DNA of 64,000 nucleotides from Hyphomicrobiaceae bacterium. Its GTDB lineage: Bacteria > Pseudomonadota > Alphaproteobacteria > Rhizobiales > Hyphomicrobiaceae. The position numbers and the translations under genes were made by a program. Under the pieces are notes generated by a model. The model was not told where the DNA came from. It worked only from the letters and a program-made list of their open reading frames with translations, and did not search any database. Shown one piece after another: positions 27,426 through 36,116 of this stretch. The first letter of the stretch is position 1; each line of letters opens with the position of its first letter. The stretch is taken from NCBI GenBank assembly GCA_022842785.1, contig JALHOW010000002.1:806001-870000 (forward strand), read 5' to 3'.

Positions 27426-28307
27426 ATGGCAGTGCGCCGCTCCATCCTCGGCATCGATGGTCCGCAGCCGCTGGCGCGTTCGCTGCGCGATGCGCAGTAC
27501 ATTGCCGACGAAGGATTGGCGACCGCCGCCTATCTGGCGCTCGCGCTCGGAAAGCCGCTCCTGCTCGAGGGCTCTCCCGGCGTCGGCAAGACGGAAGCGG
27601 CTAAGGCGATCGCTTCCGTGATGGGGCGCGAGCTGGTGCGCCTGCAGTGCTACGAGGGCATCGATGCTTCGGCTGCGATGTACGAGTGGAACTTCCCGCG
27701 TCAGATGCTGGCCATCCGGCAGGCTGGTTCCGATTACGTCAATCTCTACGCCGACGAGTACCTTGTCGCACGGCCGATGCTGCTGGCGCTGCAAACCCCG
27801 CGCGATCGCATTCTGCTGATTGACGAACTCGACCGCTCCGATCACGAGTTCGAGGCTTTCCTCCTGGAATTCCTCTCCGACTTCTCGATTTCAATCCCCG
27901 AGCGCGGCACGATCCGCGCGGCCGAGCCGCCGATCGTGGTCATCACGTCGAACCGCACGCGCGAGCTGCACGAAGCACTGCGGCGACGGTGCGTCTATCA
28001 CTGGATCGGCTACCCGGATCCCGCGCTCGAAGCCGAGATCGTGATGATGCGGTCCAGCATCGTCGCGCGCGACACCGCCCATCGCGTCGTGGCGGCCGTC
28101 GGTCGTCTGCGCGCCGAGCCCCTTGCCAAGCCGCCGGGCGTCGCTGAGACCGTCGAATGGGCCGAGGCTGCGACCATCCTCAATGAGCAGGGCGTGCCGT
28201 GGCCGCGCGCGTTCGCCCGCGCCATCGGCGTGGTGCTGAAGGACCAGGACGACCTGACGTACGTCGCGCCGAACATCGACAGGCTGATCATGGGGAGCGC
28301 CGCATGA
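27426..28307 (+). CDS. MoxR family AAA+ ATPase (CoxD-like)
   Basis: A 293-residue AAA+ ATPase. Walker A GSPGVGKT is at residues 49-56 and Walker B ILLIDELDR at about 135. In CO dehydrogenase clusters CoxD (MoxR) and CoxE (VWA) act in maturation of the metal site. The gene starts three bases after the large subunit stop and overlaps the VWA gene (ATGA at 28304). A chaperone-like maturation role for the neighbouring enzyme is the natural inference. Confidence 0.9.
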   Translation: MAVRRSILGIDGPQPLARSLRDAQYIADEGLATAAYLALALGKPLLLEGSPGVGKTEAAKAIASVMGRELVRLQCYEGIDASAAMYEWNFPRQMLAIRQAGSDYVNLYADEYLVARPMLLALQTPRDRILLIDELDRSDHEFEAFLLEFLSDFSISIPERGTIRAAEPPIVVITSNRTRELHEALRRRCVYHWIGYPDPALEAEIVMMRSSIVARDTAHRVVAAVGRLRAEPLAKPPGVAETVEWAEAATILNEQGVPWPRAFARAIGVVLKDQDDLTYVAPNIDRLIMGSAA

Positions 28308-29401
28308 CGCTTCCGCGTCCGCTGACCCCGTTTCTGAGTTTTGCGCAGGCGCTGCGGGTCGCTGGCTTCCTGGCTGCGCCGGAGCAGACGCAGTCGTTCA
28401 TTGCCGCTGTCGGCCTCATTGGCCCGCGAAGCTTTATGGATGTCCGGCGTGCCGCCCATGCCACGTTCGGGCCCTCGCCCGAGCGCCGCGAGGAGTTCGA
28501 CGCGCTGTTCGACGAGATCTTCCTCGGTCGCGTGCTGACGGCTCCGGCGCCGGGTGATCCTGAGGACATGCCGAACGCTTTCGATGCCGGTGCGTTCGAG
28601 CCCATTCTCGCTCCCGAGGATGAAGAGCCATCGGGCGCGGACGCATCGGTCGCGGAGCGCTTGTTTGCGCGGCGATTTGCCGATGATGAGAACGAAGCGC
28701 TGCGTGCATTCGCCAAGAGCCTGCCGCACACGTTGCCGCGCCGTCGTGCCCGTCGCATGACACGCGGGAAGGGGCGGATGGCCGATCCGCGCCGTACGTT
28801 CCGTGATATGATGCGGCGTGACGGCGAGGTCGCGCGCCTCCTGCGTCGAACGCGCAAGCAGCGTCAACGGCGCGTGCTGCTGCTGATCGATATTTCGGGT
28901 TCGATGAAGTCCGGCACCGATGGTGCGCTGCGGCTCGCGCATTCGCTCGTCAATGCTGGCGAGCAGGTTGAAGTCTTCACGATCGGCACGCGGCTCACGC
29001 GCGTCACCCGCGCGCTCAAACGCCGCAATCGCGAACAGGCCCTGGAGCTTGCCTCGGGACTTGTCGCCGACTGGGATGGCGGCACCCGCCTCGGCGAAGC
29101 GCTGCAGGTGTTCCTGTCGGTGCCGCGCTTCGCCGGTTTTGCGCGCGGTGCGTATGTCGTCGTGATTTCCGACGGGCTCGAGCGCGGCGGACCGGAGACT
29201 CTGAAGCAGGCCATGGAACGTCTCGACGGGCTCGCGTGGTCCGTGCTGTGGCTCACGCCTCTTGCCACTGATGCTCACTTCCAACCGAGGACCGAAGCCC
29301 TGCGCGCGATTGCGCCGATGATCGACCGGCTCGGCGACGGCAGCAGCCCGCAGGCGATCGCCGGCGAGATCCTTCACTTCGCCAAAGGGGGACGGCGATG
29401 A
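28304..29401 (+). CDS. VWA domain-containing CoxE family protein
   Basis: A 365-residue protein. The N-terminal region is helical and acidic in the middle (EDEEPSGADASVAE); the C-terminal half is a von Willebrand A domain with a perfect MIDAS start, LIDISGSMKS, and later MIDAS residues in DGGTRLG and ISDGLERG. VWA proteins partner with MoxR ATPases. It overlaps the MoxR gene by four bases and the following amidohydrolase by four bases. Confidence 0.9.
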   Translation: MTLPRPLTPFLSFAQALRVAGFLAAPEQTQSFIAAVGLIGPRSFMDVRRAAHATFGPSPERREEFDALFDEIFLGRVLTAPAPGDPEDMPNAFDAGAFEPILAPEDEEPSGADASVAERLFARRFADDENEALRAFAKSLPHTLPRRRARRMTRGKGRMADPRRTFRDMMRRDGEVARLLRRTRKQRQRRVLLLIDISGSMKSGTDGALRLAHSLVNAGEQVEVFTIGTRLTRVTRALKRRNREQALELASGLVADWDGGTRLGEALQVFLSVPRFAGFARGAYVVVISDGLERGGPETLKQAMERLDGLAWSVLWLTPLATDAHFQPRTEALRAIAPMIDRLGDGSSPQAIAGEILHFAKGGRR

Positions 29402-30300
29402 GAACGATTGACGCGCACTTCCACATCTGGCGCCAGGTCGATCTGCCGTGGCTGGTTGGCCCCATGCAGCCGCGCATCTTCGGGCCATACGAGGCCATCC
29501 GCCGCGACTATCCGATGTCCGAGTACAAAGCCGAAGCATCGGCAGTCGATGTCGAGAAGGCCGTTTATGTGCAGGCCAACTGGCCGGTCGACAAAGGCGA
29601 AGCCGAAGTGGCTTGGGTCGAGGCGATTGCGGTCGAGACCGGATGGCCGCACGGCATCGTCGGCTATGCAGACATGACCGTTGCGGATGTACGGCCGGCG
29701 CTGGATCGCCTCGCGCGCTATCCGCGCGTGCGTGGCGTGCGGCAACAGTTCCATTGGCACGAGAATTCTCTCTACCGCTTTGCGGCCGATCCCGATCTCT
29801 GCCGCAAGCCCGTGGTGCAGAAGAACGTCGCGCGGCTTGCCGACTACGGCTGGTCGTTCGATCTCCAGGTGTTCGACGATCAGATGCCGGGTGCAGCCGA
29901 ACTCGCGCACGCCTGCCCGCGCGTTCCGTTCGTGCTTCAGCACGCAGGAATGCTGACCGATACATCTCCAGCCGGCTGGTCCAAATGGCGCGATGGCATG
30001 GCGATCCTGGCCAACGAGCCGAACGTCTACGCGAAGCTCTCCGGCTTCGGCACGTTCATCCATCGCAATGACGCGGATCACAGCGCGCGACTGATCCGCG
30101 AGACGGTCGCCGCGTTCGGACCGCAGCGCTGTCTCTGGGGCTCGAACTTTCCGATCGAGAAGCTCTGGACGGACTACGCGAGCTTGATCACGGCTCATCG
30201 GCGCGGCGTTGCAGAACTGAGCCCGACGTCTGGCAGTGATGCCGAGGGGGCGGCGCGCGCGATCTTTTACGACACAGCGAGCCGGGTCTACCGGCTGTGA
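29398..30300 (+). CDS. Amidohydrolase family protein (Amidohydrolase_2)
   Basis: A 300-residue TIM-barrel metal hydrolase. The N-terminal motif IDAHFHIW supplies the first metal ligands; LQHAG near residue 182 and WGSNFPIEK near 247 supply others. Members hydrolyse lactones (for example L-fuconolactone or 2-pyrone-4,6-dicarboxylate) or decarboxylate aromatic acids. Its position between the molybdenum enzyme genes and an MBL hydrolase suggests a ring-opening step after hydroxylation. Confidence 0.85.
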   Translation: MRTIDAHFHIWRQVDLPWLVGPMQPRIFGPYEAIRRDYPMSEYKAEASAVDVEKAVYVQANWPVDKGEAEVAWVEAIAVETGWPHGIVGYADMTVADVRPALDRLARYPRVRGVRQQFHWHENSLYRFAADPDLCRKPVVQKNVARLADYGWSFDLQVFDDQMPGAAELAHACPRVPFVLQHAGMLTDTSPAGWSKWRDGMAILANEPNVYAKLSGFGTFIHRNDADHSARLIRETVAAFGPQRCLWGSNFPIEKLWTDYASLITAHRRGVAELSPTSGSDAEGAARAIFYDTASRVYRL

Positions 30301-30316
30301 TACAGGGAGTTTAGGT

Positions 30317-31165
30317 ATGCCGCTGGAAATCAAAGTGCTGGACTTCGGCGACATCGAGCTTGAGTCGAGCTTCCTCGTGCTCGGGCGCGGCTGCGGGCGC
30401 ACGAAGCGCGTGCCGGTCTACGGCTTCCTGATCCTCGGCGGGCAGTATCCGATCGTCGTCGATACCGGCTATCGCGACAATGCGATCATGGAAACCCTCG
30501 GGATGCGCGGTTTGCAGCACCACGAGAACATGATCGAGAATCAGCTCGCGCGCCACGGCGTGAAAGTCGGTGACGTCCGCTATGTCTGCCATACGCACGC
30601 GCATATCGATCACGCCGGCAAGGATGACCATTTCCCGATGAACACGACGGTTGTGATGAACCGCCGGGAGCTGGAGTGCTCCGTTTCAGGTCTCATGCAT
30701 CCGCAGTATCCGAAGCCTGATATCCAGCACCTCATCGAGCGACTACATACCCGCCACGCGCTGCGCCTCGAGGATCTGGAGCTCTCGGGTCCGATCGAGT
30801 TGATCCCCGGCGTCGTGATGGAAGCCGCCAATGCGCACACCGAAGGCTCGATGAATATCCACGTCGAGACGGCGGAAGGGCTCGCGACCATCTGCGGCGA
30901 CGTCATCTACGACTTCCAGGATCAGATCATCGATCCCTATCACGTCATCTACTCCCATGAGGTGCAGGTGACGGGCAATCACGCGGGCACCAAGCGCTCC
31001 GAAAAGGCGGCGATCAAGAAGCTGCTCAACTCTTCGAAGTTCCTGCTGCCGGTGCATGACAAGCCCGCGAAGATTGAACGCGGCCAGGTCGTCGGACGGA
31101 TGGACTATGCCGTGCCGGGACCGGTCAGCCAGACGGTGCAGCGGCGCGACTGGTTCCCGGTTTGA
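30317..31165 (+). CDS. N-acyl homoserine lactonase-like MBL-fold hydrolase
   Basis: A 282-residue metallo-beta-lactamase-fold protein. The dinuclear zinc motif HTHAHIDHAG is at residues 92-101; further ligands sit in ANAHTEGSM and ICGDVIYD. The arrangement resembles AhlA/AiiA-type quorum-quenching lactonases, but within this locus a catabolic lactone or amide seems a more likely substrate than a signal molecule. The start at 30317 is preceded by GGGAG. Confidence 0.85.
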   Translation: MPLEIKVLDFGDIELESSFLVLGRGCGRTKRVPVYGFLILGGQYPIVVDTGYRDNAIMETLGMRGLQHHENMIENQLARHGVKVGDVRYVCHTHAHIDHAGKDDHFPMNTTVVMNRRELECSVSGLMHPQYPKPDIQHLIERLHTRHALRLEDLELSGPIELIPGVVMEAANAHTEGSMNIHVETAEGLATICGDVIYDFQDQIIDPYHVIYSHEVQVTGNHAGTKRSEKAAIKKLLNSSKFLLPVHDKPAKIERGQVVGRMDYAVPGPVSQTVQRRDWFPV

Positions 31166-31179
31166 GGGGAGATAGCAGC

Positions 31180-32760
31180 ATGGCCCATGACGCGCTCGAT
31201 CCCGCATTTCGGCGCCTTATCGATGAGCACGCGCCGGTGCGGCAGGTAGGCAGTGGCTTCACGTTCACCGAAGGGCCTGTTTGGCACCCGATTGACCAAT
31301 ACCTGCTGTTCTCGGATATGCCGGGCGATGTGCGTCGCCGCCTCGATCGCAGTGGTGTTCGCGATGCGCTGCGTCCATCGAACAAGGCCAATGGCCTCAC
31401 CTATGACGCCGAGCTCAACCTGATCGCCTGCGAGCATGCCACGTCGTCGGTTACCCGCTTCCGTCCGGATGGCACGCGCGAAGTTCTCGCCAGCCACTTC
31501 GAGGGGCGGGAACTCAATAGCCCGAACGACCTGTGCATCCATTCGAGCGGCGCGATCTATTTCTCCGATCCCTGGTACGGCCGCATGCCGCACTATGGCG
31601 TGGAGCGCCCACGTGATCTGGGCTGGCAGGGCGTGTTCCGCCTCGCGCCCGGCAGCCGCGAGCCGAAGCTGCTGGTTGACCGTTACATGTTCTCGCAGCC
31701 GAACGGCATCTGCTTCTGCCCCAACGAATCGAAGCTCTACGTCAACGACACGGAGCAGGCCAACATCCGCGTCTTCGATGTCCGCCCTGACGGAACGCTC
31801 GCAAACGCGCGCGTCTTCGCGAGCGGCGTCCGCGATGTGATGAAGCCCGGTGTGCCCGATGGCATGAAGTGCGATGCCGAGGGCAATATCTGGGTGACGG
31901 CGCCCGGGGGCTTGTGGGTTTATGCGCCGGACGGTCGTCACATCGGCCGGGTCGCAATCCCTGAGCTCAGCGCCAACCTTCACTGGGGCGGCCCGGACTG
32001 GCGCACGCTTTATGTCTGCGCGACGACCTCCGTATATGCCATCGATGTCAAGGTCGGCCCGCGCAGCGAGCCCTTCATGCGCGCGCGCGGATCGGGCACC
32101 CGCCCTGCGCCATCGGAGACCGCGAGCACGACGTCAACCGCAACGGTCGCCGGCGACGTGCAGCTCGATTCCTCGCGCTGCGCACTCATCATCCAGGACA
32201 TGCAGAACGACGTCGTGATGGAGGGCGGTGCGTTCGCCAGCTCCGGCTCGCCGATTCACTGCCGCGAGCAGAACGCCATCGAGAATGTCCGCCGTCTCGC
32301 CGAGCATTGCCGGCGCCGTGGTGTGCCCGTCATTCATGTGTGGTTCTCGCGCCGTGCGGATGGTCGGAACATGACGCTCAACGCACCTCTTTTCGAGGGC
32401 GCGCTCGATGCCAACGCGATGGTCGAAGGTACCTGGGGCGCGGAGCCCGTGCCAGGGCTCGAAGCGCAGCCGGGTGACCATATCATCCGTAAGACCCGAA
32501 TGAGCGCCTGGGAGGGGACGAACCTCGAGACGATCCTCCGCGCCGAGGGCCGCGATATCATCATCGAGACCGGCGCCTGGACGAACATGTCCATCGAGCA
32601 CACGGCGCGCACGGGTGCCGACAAGGGCTACGTGATGGTCATTCCGGAAGACGGTTGCTCGACCATGAATGCCGACTGGCATCGCGCGTCGATCGAGTAC
32701 GCCATGCAGAACGTGGCCCTGGTGACGAAGGTCGATGCGGTGATCGCAGGGCTCGGCTGA
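31180..32760 (+). CDS. Fusion: SMP-30/gluconolactonase-like + isochorismatase-like hydrolase
   Basis: A 526-residue fusion. Residues 20-300 form a six-bladed SMP-30/gluconolactonase propeller with metal-ligand motifs TEGPVWH, LNSPNDL and PDGMKCD; residues 325-526 form an isochorismatase-like domain, after a Thr/Ser/Ala-rich linker. In the second domain the catalytic Asp (D340, IIQDMQND) and Lys (K438, IRKTRMSAW) are present, but the nucleophile position, normally Cys in TxxxC, is Ser 471 (GAWTNMSIEH). This suggests altered or lost amidase activity. Well-placed ribosome site: GAGGGGAG before the ATG. Confidence 0.87.
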   Translation: MAHDALDPAFRRLIDEHAPVRQVGSGFTFTEGPVWHPIDQYLLFSDMPGDVRRRLDRSGVRDALRPSNKANGLTYDAELNLIACEHATSSVTRFRPDGTREVLASHFEGRELNSPNDLCIHSSGAIYFSDPWYGRMPHYGVERPRDLGWQGVFRLAPGSREPKLLVDRYMFSQPNGICFCPNESKLYVNDTEQANIRVFDVRPDGTLANARVFASGVRDVMKPGVPDGMKCDAEGNIWVTAPGGLWVYAPDGRHIGRVAIPELSANLHWGGPDWRTLYVCATTSVYAIDVKVGPRSEPFMRARGSGTRPAPSETASTTSTATVAGDVQLDSSRCALIIQDMQNDVVMEGGAFASSGSPIHCREQNAIENVRRLAEHCRRRGVPVIHVWFSRRADGRNMTLNAPLFEGALDANAMVEGTWGAEPVPGLEAQPGDHIIRKTRMSAWEGTNLETILRAEGRDIIIETGAWTNMSIEHTARTGADKGYVMVIPEDGCSTMNADWHRASIEYAMQNVALVTKVDAVIAGLG

Positions 32761-32776
32761 GGCCACGTGCGCGGTA

Positions 32777-33427
32777 TCAAATCGGCATGTCGGGGATGGT
32801 GCCGCTGACTGCCAGGCGTGCCTCGGTGGCGTTCACTATGTCTTCGATGGAAACACCGGGCGCTTTCTCCAGCAGCGTTGCCTGCCCCTCGGGAAAGCCG
32901 ATGACTGCCAGCTCAGTGACGACCAGATCGACCGGCCTTACCGAGGTCAGCGGCAGCGTGCATTGATCGAGGATCTTGGGTTTACCCTTCGCGGTGTGCT
33001 GCATGGCCACGATCACCCGCTTGGCTCCCGTAACCAGGTCCATCGCGCCGCCCATGCCTGGCACCATCTTGCCTGGGATCATCCAGTTGGCGAGGCGCCC
33101 TTGCGCATCTACCTGAAGGCCGCCGAGTACTGTCATGTCGACATGCCCCCCACGAATGAGGCCGAACGACATGGCGCTGTCGAACGTACACGCGCCCGGG
33201 AGTGCGCTTACCGGTCGCCCGCCTGCATCGGTAAGCGTCGGATGCATCGTGCCGTCCTCTGGGATTGGGCCTGTACCGATCAATCCATTCTCGGATTGGA
33301 AGTACACATCGATGCCGTCGGGAACATAGCTGGCGACCAGTGTCGGAATGCCGATGCCGAGATTGACGAGCATCCCGGACTGCAGCTCCCGTGCAATGCG
33401 CTTGGCGATGATGGTCTGTGCTTCCAT
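32777..33427 (-). CDS. 3-oxoacid CoA-transferase subunit B family protein
   Basis: The beta subunit of a two-subunit CoA-transferase (AtoA/ScoB/PcaJ type), 216 residues. The GIGIPTLVASY start region and the active-site SENG motif (QSENGLIG), whose Glu forms the CoA thioester, are intact. It transfers CoA between acids such as succinate, acetoacetate or 3-oxoadipate; the exact acid is not clear from sequence. It lies eight bases downstream of subunit A and convergent to the long catabolic operon, 16 bases from its end. Confidence 0.92.
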   Translation of the reverse strand: MEAQTIIAKRIARELQSGMLVNLGIGIPTLVASYVPDGIDVYFQSENGLIGTGPIPEDGTMHPTLTDAGGRPVSALPGACTFDSAMSFGLIRGGHVDMTVLGGLQVDAQGRLANWMIPGKMVPGMGGAMDLVTGAKRVIVAMQHTAKGKPKILDQCTLPLTSVRPVDLVVTELAVIGFPEGQATLLEKAPGVSIEDIVNATEARLAVSGTIPDMPI

Positions 33428-33434
33428 CGGACGC

Positions 33435-34082
33435 TCATGGGTTGGTGACGAGGTAGTCGATCAGGGCCGCGGGCGTGACGACGTGATCCGGGGCGATCAC
33501 GCCCACCGGCACGATGTTGTCTGCTGTGACGATGACAGTGTCGGCTGCCATCGCGATGACGGGATTGAAGTTGCGCGCAGTGAGTGCGTAGTAAAGGTTG
33601 CCCCTGTAGTCGGCGAGGAACGCATTGACCAAGGCGAAGTCCGCGCGCAATGCCGTCTCCAGGAGGTAGCTCTTTCCGTCCACGTCGATGCGGCGCTTAC
33701 CCTCTTCGACAACTGTGCCGACGCCGGTTGGCGTGAGTACGCCGCCAAGGCCGTGGCCGCCGGCCCGGATGCGCTCGATCAGCGTGCCCTGCGGCACCAG
33801 ATCAACCGCCATCTTCCCGGCGAGCATCTGCTGCTGGGTTTCCGGGTTGAGGCCGATGTGGCTCGCAATCGTCCTGCCGACCATTCCCGCTGAGATCAGC
33901 TTGCCGATGCCTCTGCCGGGTGCCGCGGTGTCGTTCGCAATCACGGTCAGGTTGCGCTTGCCCTGCCGCACGAGTTCGTCGATCAGCCGCTCCGGCGTGC
34001 CGATGCCCATGAAGCCACCGATCATGAGGCTGGCCCCGTCGGGGATCAAAGCTGCAGCACGTTCCACCGGGATCGTTTTCAT
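33435..34082 (-). CDS. 3-oxoacid CoA-transferase subunit A family protein
   Basis: The alpha subunit of the same CoA-transferase, 215 residues from the ATG at 34082. The GGFMGIGTPERLIDELV start and VIANDTAAPGRGIGKL are characteristic of AtoD/PcaI-type subunits. The longer frame to 34202 adds unconserved sequence. The subunits would activate the acid end-product of a catabolic pathway, consistent with, but not proving, involvement with the neighbouring molybdenum-enzyme locus. Confidence 0.92.
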   Translation of the reverse strand: MKTIPVERAAALIPDGASLMIGGFMGIGTPERLIDELVRQGKRNLTVIANDTAAPGRGIGKLISAGMVGRTIASHIGLNPETQQQMLAGKMAVDLVPQGTLIERIRAGGHGLGGVLTPTGVGTVVEEGKRRIDVDGKSYLLETALRADFALVNAFLADYRGNLYYALTARNFNPVIAMAADTVIVTADNIVPVGVIAPDHVVTPAALIDYLVTNP

Positions 34083-34373
34083 GGCTGTCGCTCGCGCGTA
34101 CCTGCTTGCGGCCGCACCGAGCGCGCATATAACGATTGGAGATAGGGGGCCGCCATCAGGCGAAACCCGCGCCCCGTGCCGTGCCCTCCACGGATGGCTC
34201 ATCAGACTGCCACGCGCCGAATTTGGCTTGGCGGGAGTGGACCCGGCTCAGTAAGCTGGAATGAACGCAGGGCACTCGATCACGTTAGGTCGGTGCCTTT
34301 GAGCGCAAGCACGTGTCTACACGGCGTGCGCCGCGGATCGGTGGGGGGATATCTGCGATAGGGATTTGTCCTG

Positions 34374-36116
34374 ATGGGGCAACACACGGCGCTGATCCCA
34401 ACGATTGTTGTGGCGCTTTCGCTGGCCTTCCTGCTTGGAACGCTCGCGCAGCGGCTGCGCTTCTCGCCCCTCGTCGGCTATCTCATCGCCGGCATCGTGG
34501 TCGGCCCCTACACGCCCGGTTTCGTAGCAGATCAGGCGCTTGCCAACGAACTCGCCGAGATCGGCATCATCCTGCTGATGTTCGGCGTCGGCCTGCATTT
34601 CTCCGTGGCGGACCTGTGGTCAGTCCGATCTATTGCCGTACCCGGCGCGATTGGCCAGATGGCCGTTGCGACGACATTCGGCATGGCGCTCGCGTATCTG
34701 CTCGGGTGGACAACGGGCGCGGGGCTCGTATTCGGCCTGTCGCTCTCCGTTGCCAGCACGGTCGTCCTGTTGCGTGCGCTGCAGGAGCGCCGGCTGATTG
34801 CGACTGAGCGAGGTCGCATCGCACTTGGCTGGCTGATTGTCGAAGACGTTGCCATGGTCTTCGTGCTGGTGGCCATCCCCGCCATCCTCCCCCTCATGGA
34901 TGGGAGCCTGGAGCGAAACGCAGCGTTCGGATTTGGCTCCTCGGAGATCGTCGGCACAATCATGCTGACCGTGGCCAAAGTCTTGGGTTTCATCGCCGCG
35001 ATGATGATCTTCGGGCGCAGGATCATACCTTGGACGCTGCACTACATCGCGCACACGGGATCGCGGGAACTGTTTCGTCTCGGCGTACTGTCCATAGCGC
35101 TCGGCTTTGCGTTTGGTGCCGCAAAACTGTTTGGCGTTTCGTTCGCCCTTGGTGCGTTCTTCGCGGGGATGATCCTCAGCGAATCTCAATTGAGCCAGCG
35201 TGCCGCCGAGGAAACGCTTCCGCTGCGTGACGCTTTCGCCGTGCTGTTCTTCGTGTCGGTCGGGATGCTTTTCGACCCGTCCATCATTGTGCACGAGACC
35301 TGGCCTCTGATCGCGACGCTCGGTGTGATCCTCGTCTGCAATCCATTGATCGCCTTCGCCATCGTGCGCGTCTTTGGGCACTCGGTAGGGACCGCGCTGA
35401 CCATCTCGGCGAGTATTGCTCAGATTGGCGAGTTCTCCTTCATTTTGGCGGGCCTGGGGATCACCCTCGGCGTTCTTACTGCGGAGATGAGAGATCTCAT
35501 CCTCGCAGGGGCTCTTATTTCCATTCTGGTCAACCCGGCCTATTTCCTCATCGCAGATCGCTTGCGGCCTTGGCTGGAGTCGAGCGAAGCCCCGCGGGAC
35601 ATGGGCACGGCGAGCGCCGTCGAACTTGCCGAACTCGAGCCGACAAAACTCGAGGATCATGTCGTCCTGGTCGGCTGCGGGCGTGTCGGGCGTCGGATCG
35701 CGGGAGCCCTGCTGTTGGATGGGCCACCGCTGCTTGTGATGGATGATAACGAGGAGGTCATTGCAGGCCTGAAGGCGCGGGGCGTCGAAGCCATGGCCGC
35801 GAATGCGGTGACGAGCTTGCGCGCCGCGAGCCTGGAAAAGGCACGCTGCCTTATTGTTGCGATTCCGGAGAACTTCGAGGCCGGACAGGTCGTCGAGCAG
35901 GCGCGTGCGATCAATCCTCGGCTGGCCATCTTTGCGCGCGGACATTCCGAGGCCGAAATGGCTCATCTGAAGGAGTGCGGGGCGAGCGAAATCGTTCTCG
36001 GCGAGCAGGAGATCGCAGAGGCGCTGCTTGGCTTTTATCTCGGGATGTCGGCAACGGAGGCGAACAATTCAGAGAGCGCCGCGCCGGGGCGCACTCCGGC
36101 ATCAGCGACGTCGTGA
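34374..36116 (+). CDS. ybaL: YbaL/KefB-type cation:proton antiporter (CPA2)
   Basis: A 580-residue inner-membrane protein. About residues 1-400 contain 12-13 transmembrane helices of the Na_H_Exchanger fold; residues 415-535 form a TrkA-N (RCK) NAD-binding domain with the VGCGRVGRR nucleotide motif. Such proteins export K+ in exchange for H+ or serve as redox-sensitive efflux systems. YbaL fits the length and the RCK position better than KefC. It ends in a 15-base overlap with the convergent membrane methyltransferase gene. Confidence 0.88.
   Translation: MGQHTALIPTIVVALSLAFLLGTLAQRLRFSPLVGYLIAGIVVGPYTPGFVADQALANELAEIGIILLMFGVGLHFSVADLWSVRSIAVPGAIGQMAVATTFGMALAYLLGWTTGAGLVFGLSLSVASTVVLLRALQERRLIATERGRIALGWLIVEDVAMVFVLVAIPAILPLMDGSLERNAAFGFGSSEIVGTIMLTVAKVLGFIAAMMIFGRRIIPWTLHYIAHTGSRELFRLGVLSIALGFAFGAAKLFGVSFALGAFFAGMILSESQLSQRAAEETLPLRDAFAVLFFVSVGMLFDPSIIVHETWPLIATLGVILVCNPLIAFAIVRVFGHSVGTALTISASIAQIGEFSFILAGLGITLGVLTAEMRDLILAGALISILVNPAYFLIADRLRPWLESSEAPRDMGTASAVELAELEPTKLEDHVVLVGCGRVGRRIAGALLLDGPPLLVMDDNEEVIAGLKARGVEAMAANAVTSLRAASLEKARCLIVAIPENFEAGQVVEQARAINPRLAIFARGHSEAEMAHLKECGASEIVLGEQEIAEALLGFYLGMSATEANNSESAAPGRTPASATS

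Noticed and set aside
30317-31165. Quorum-quenching AHL lactonase as a firm assignment
   Set aside because: The MBL fold and length fit AHL lactonases, but the catabolic context and lack of regulatory genes make a specific assignment unsafe.
31105-31983. Minus-strand open frame of 292 residues in the SMP-30 fusion
   Set aside because: The opposite strand carries a well-supported enzyme, and this frame has no recognisable protein features.
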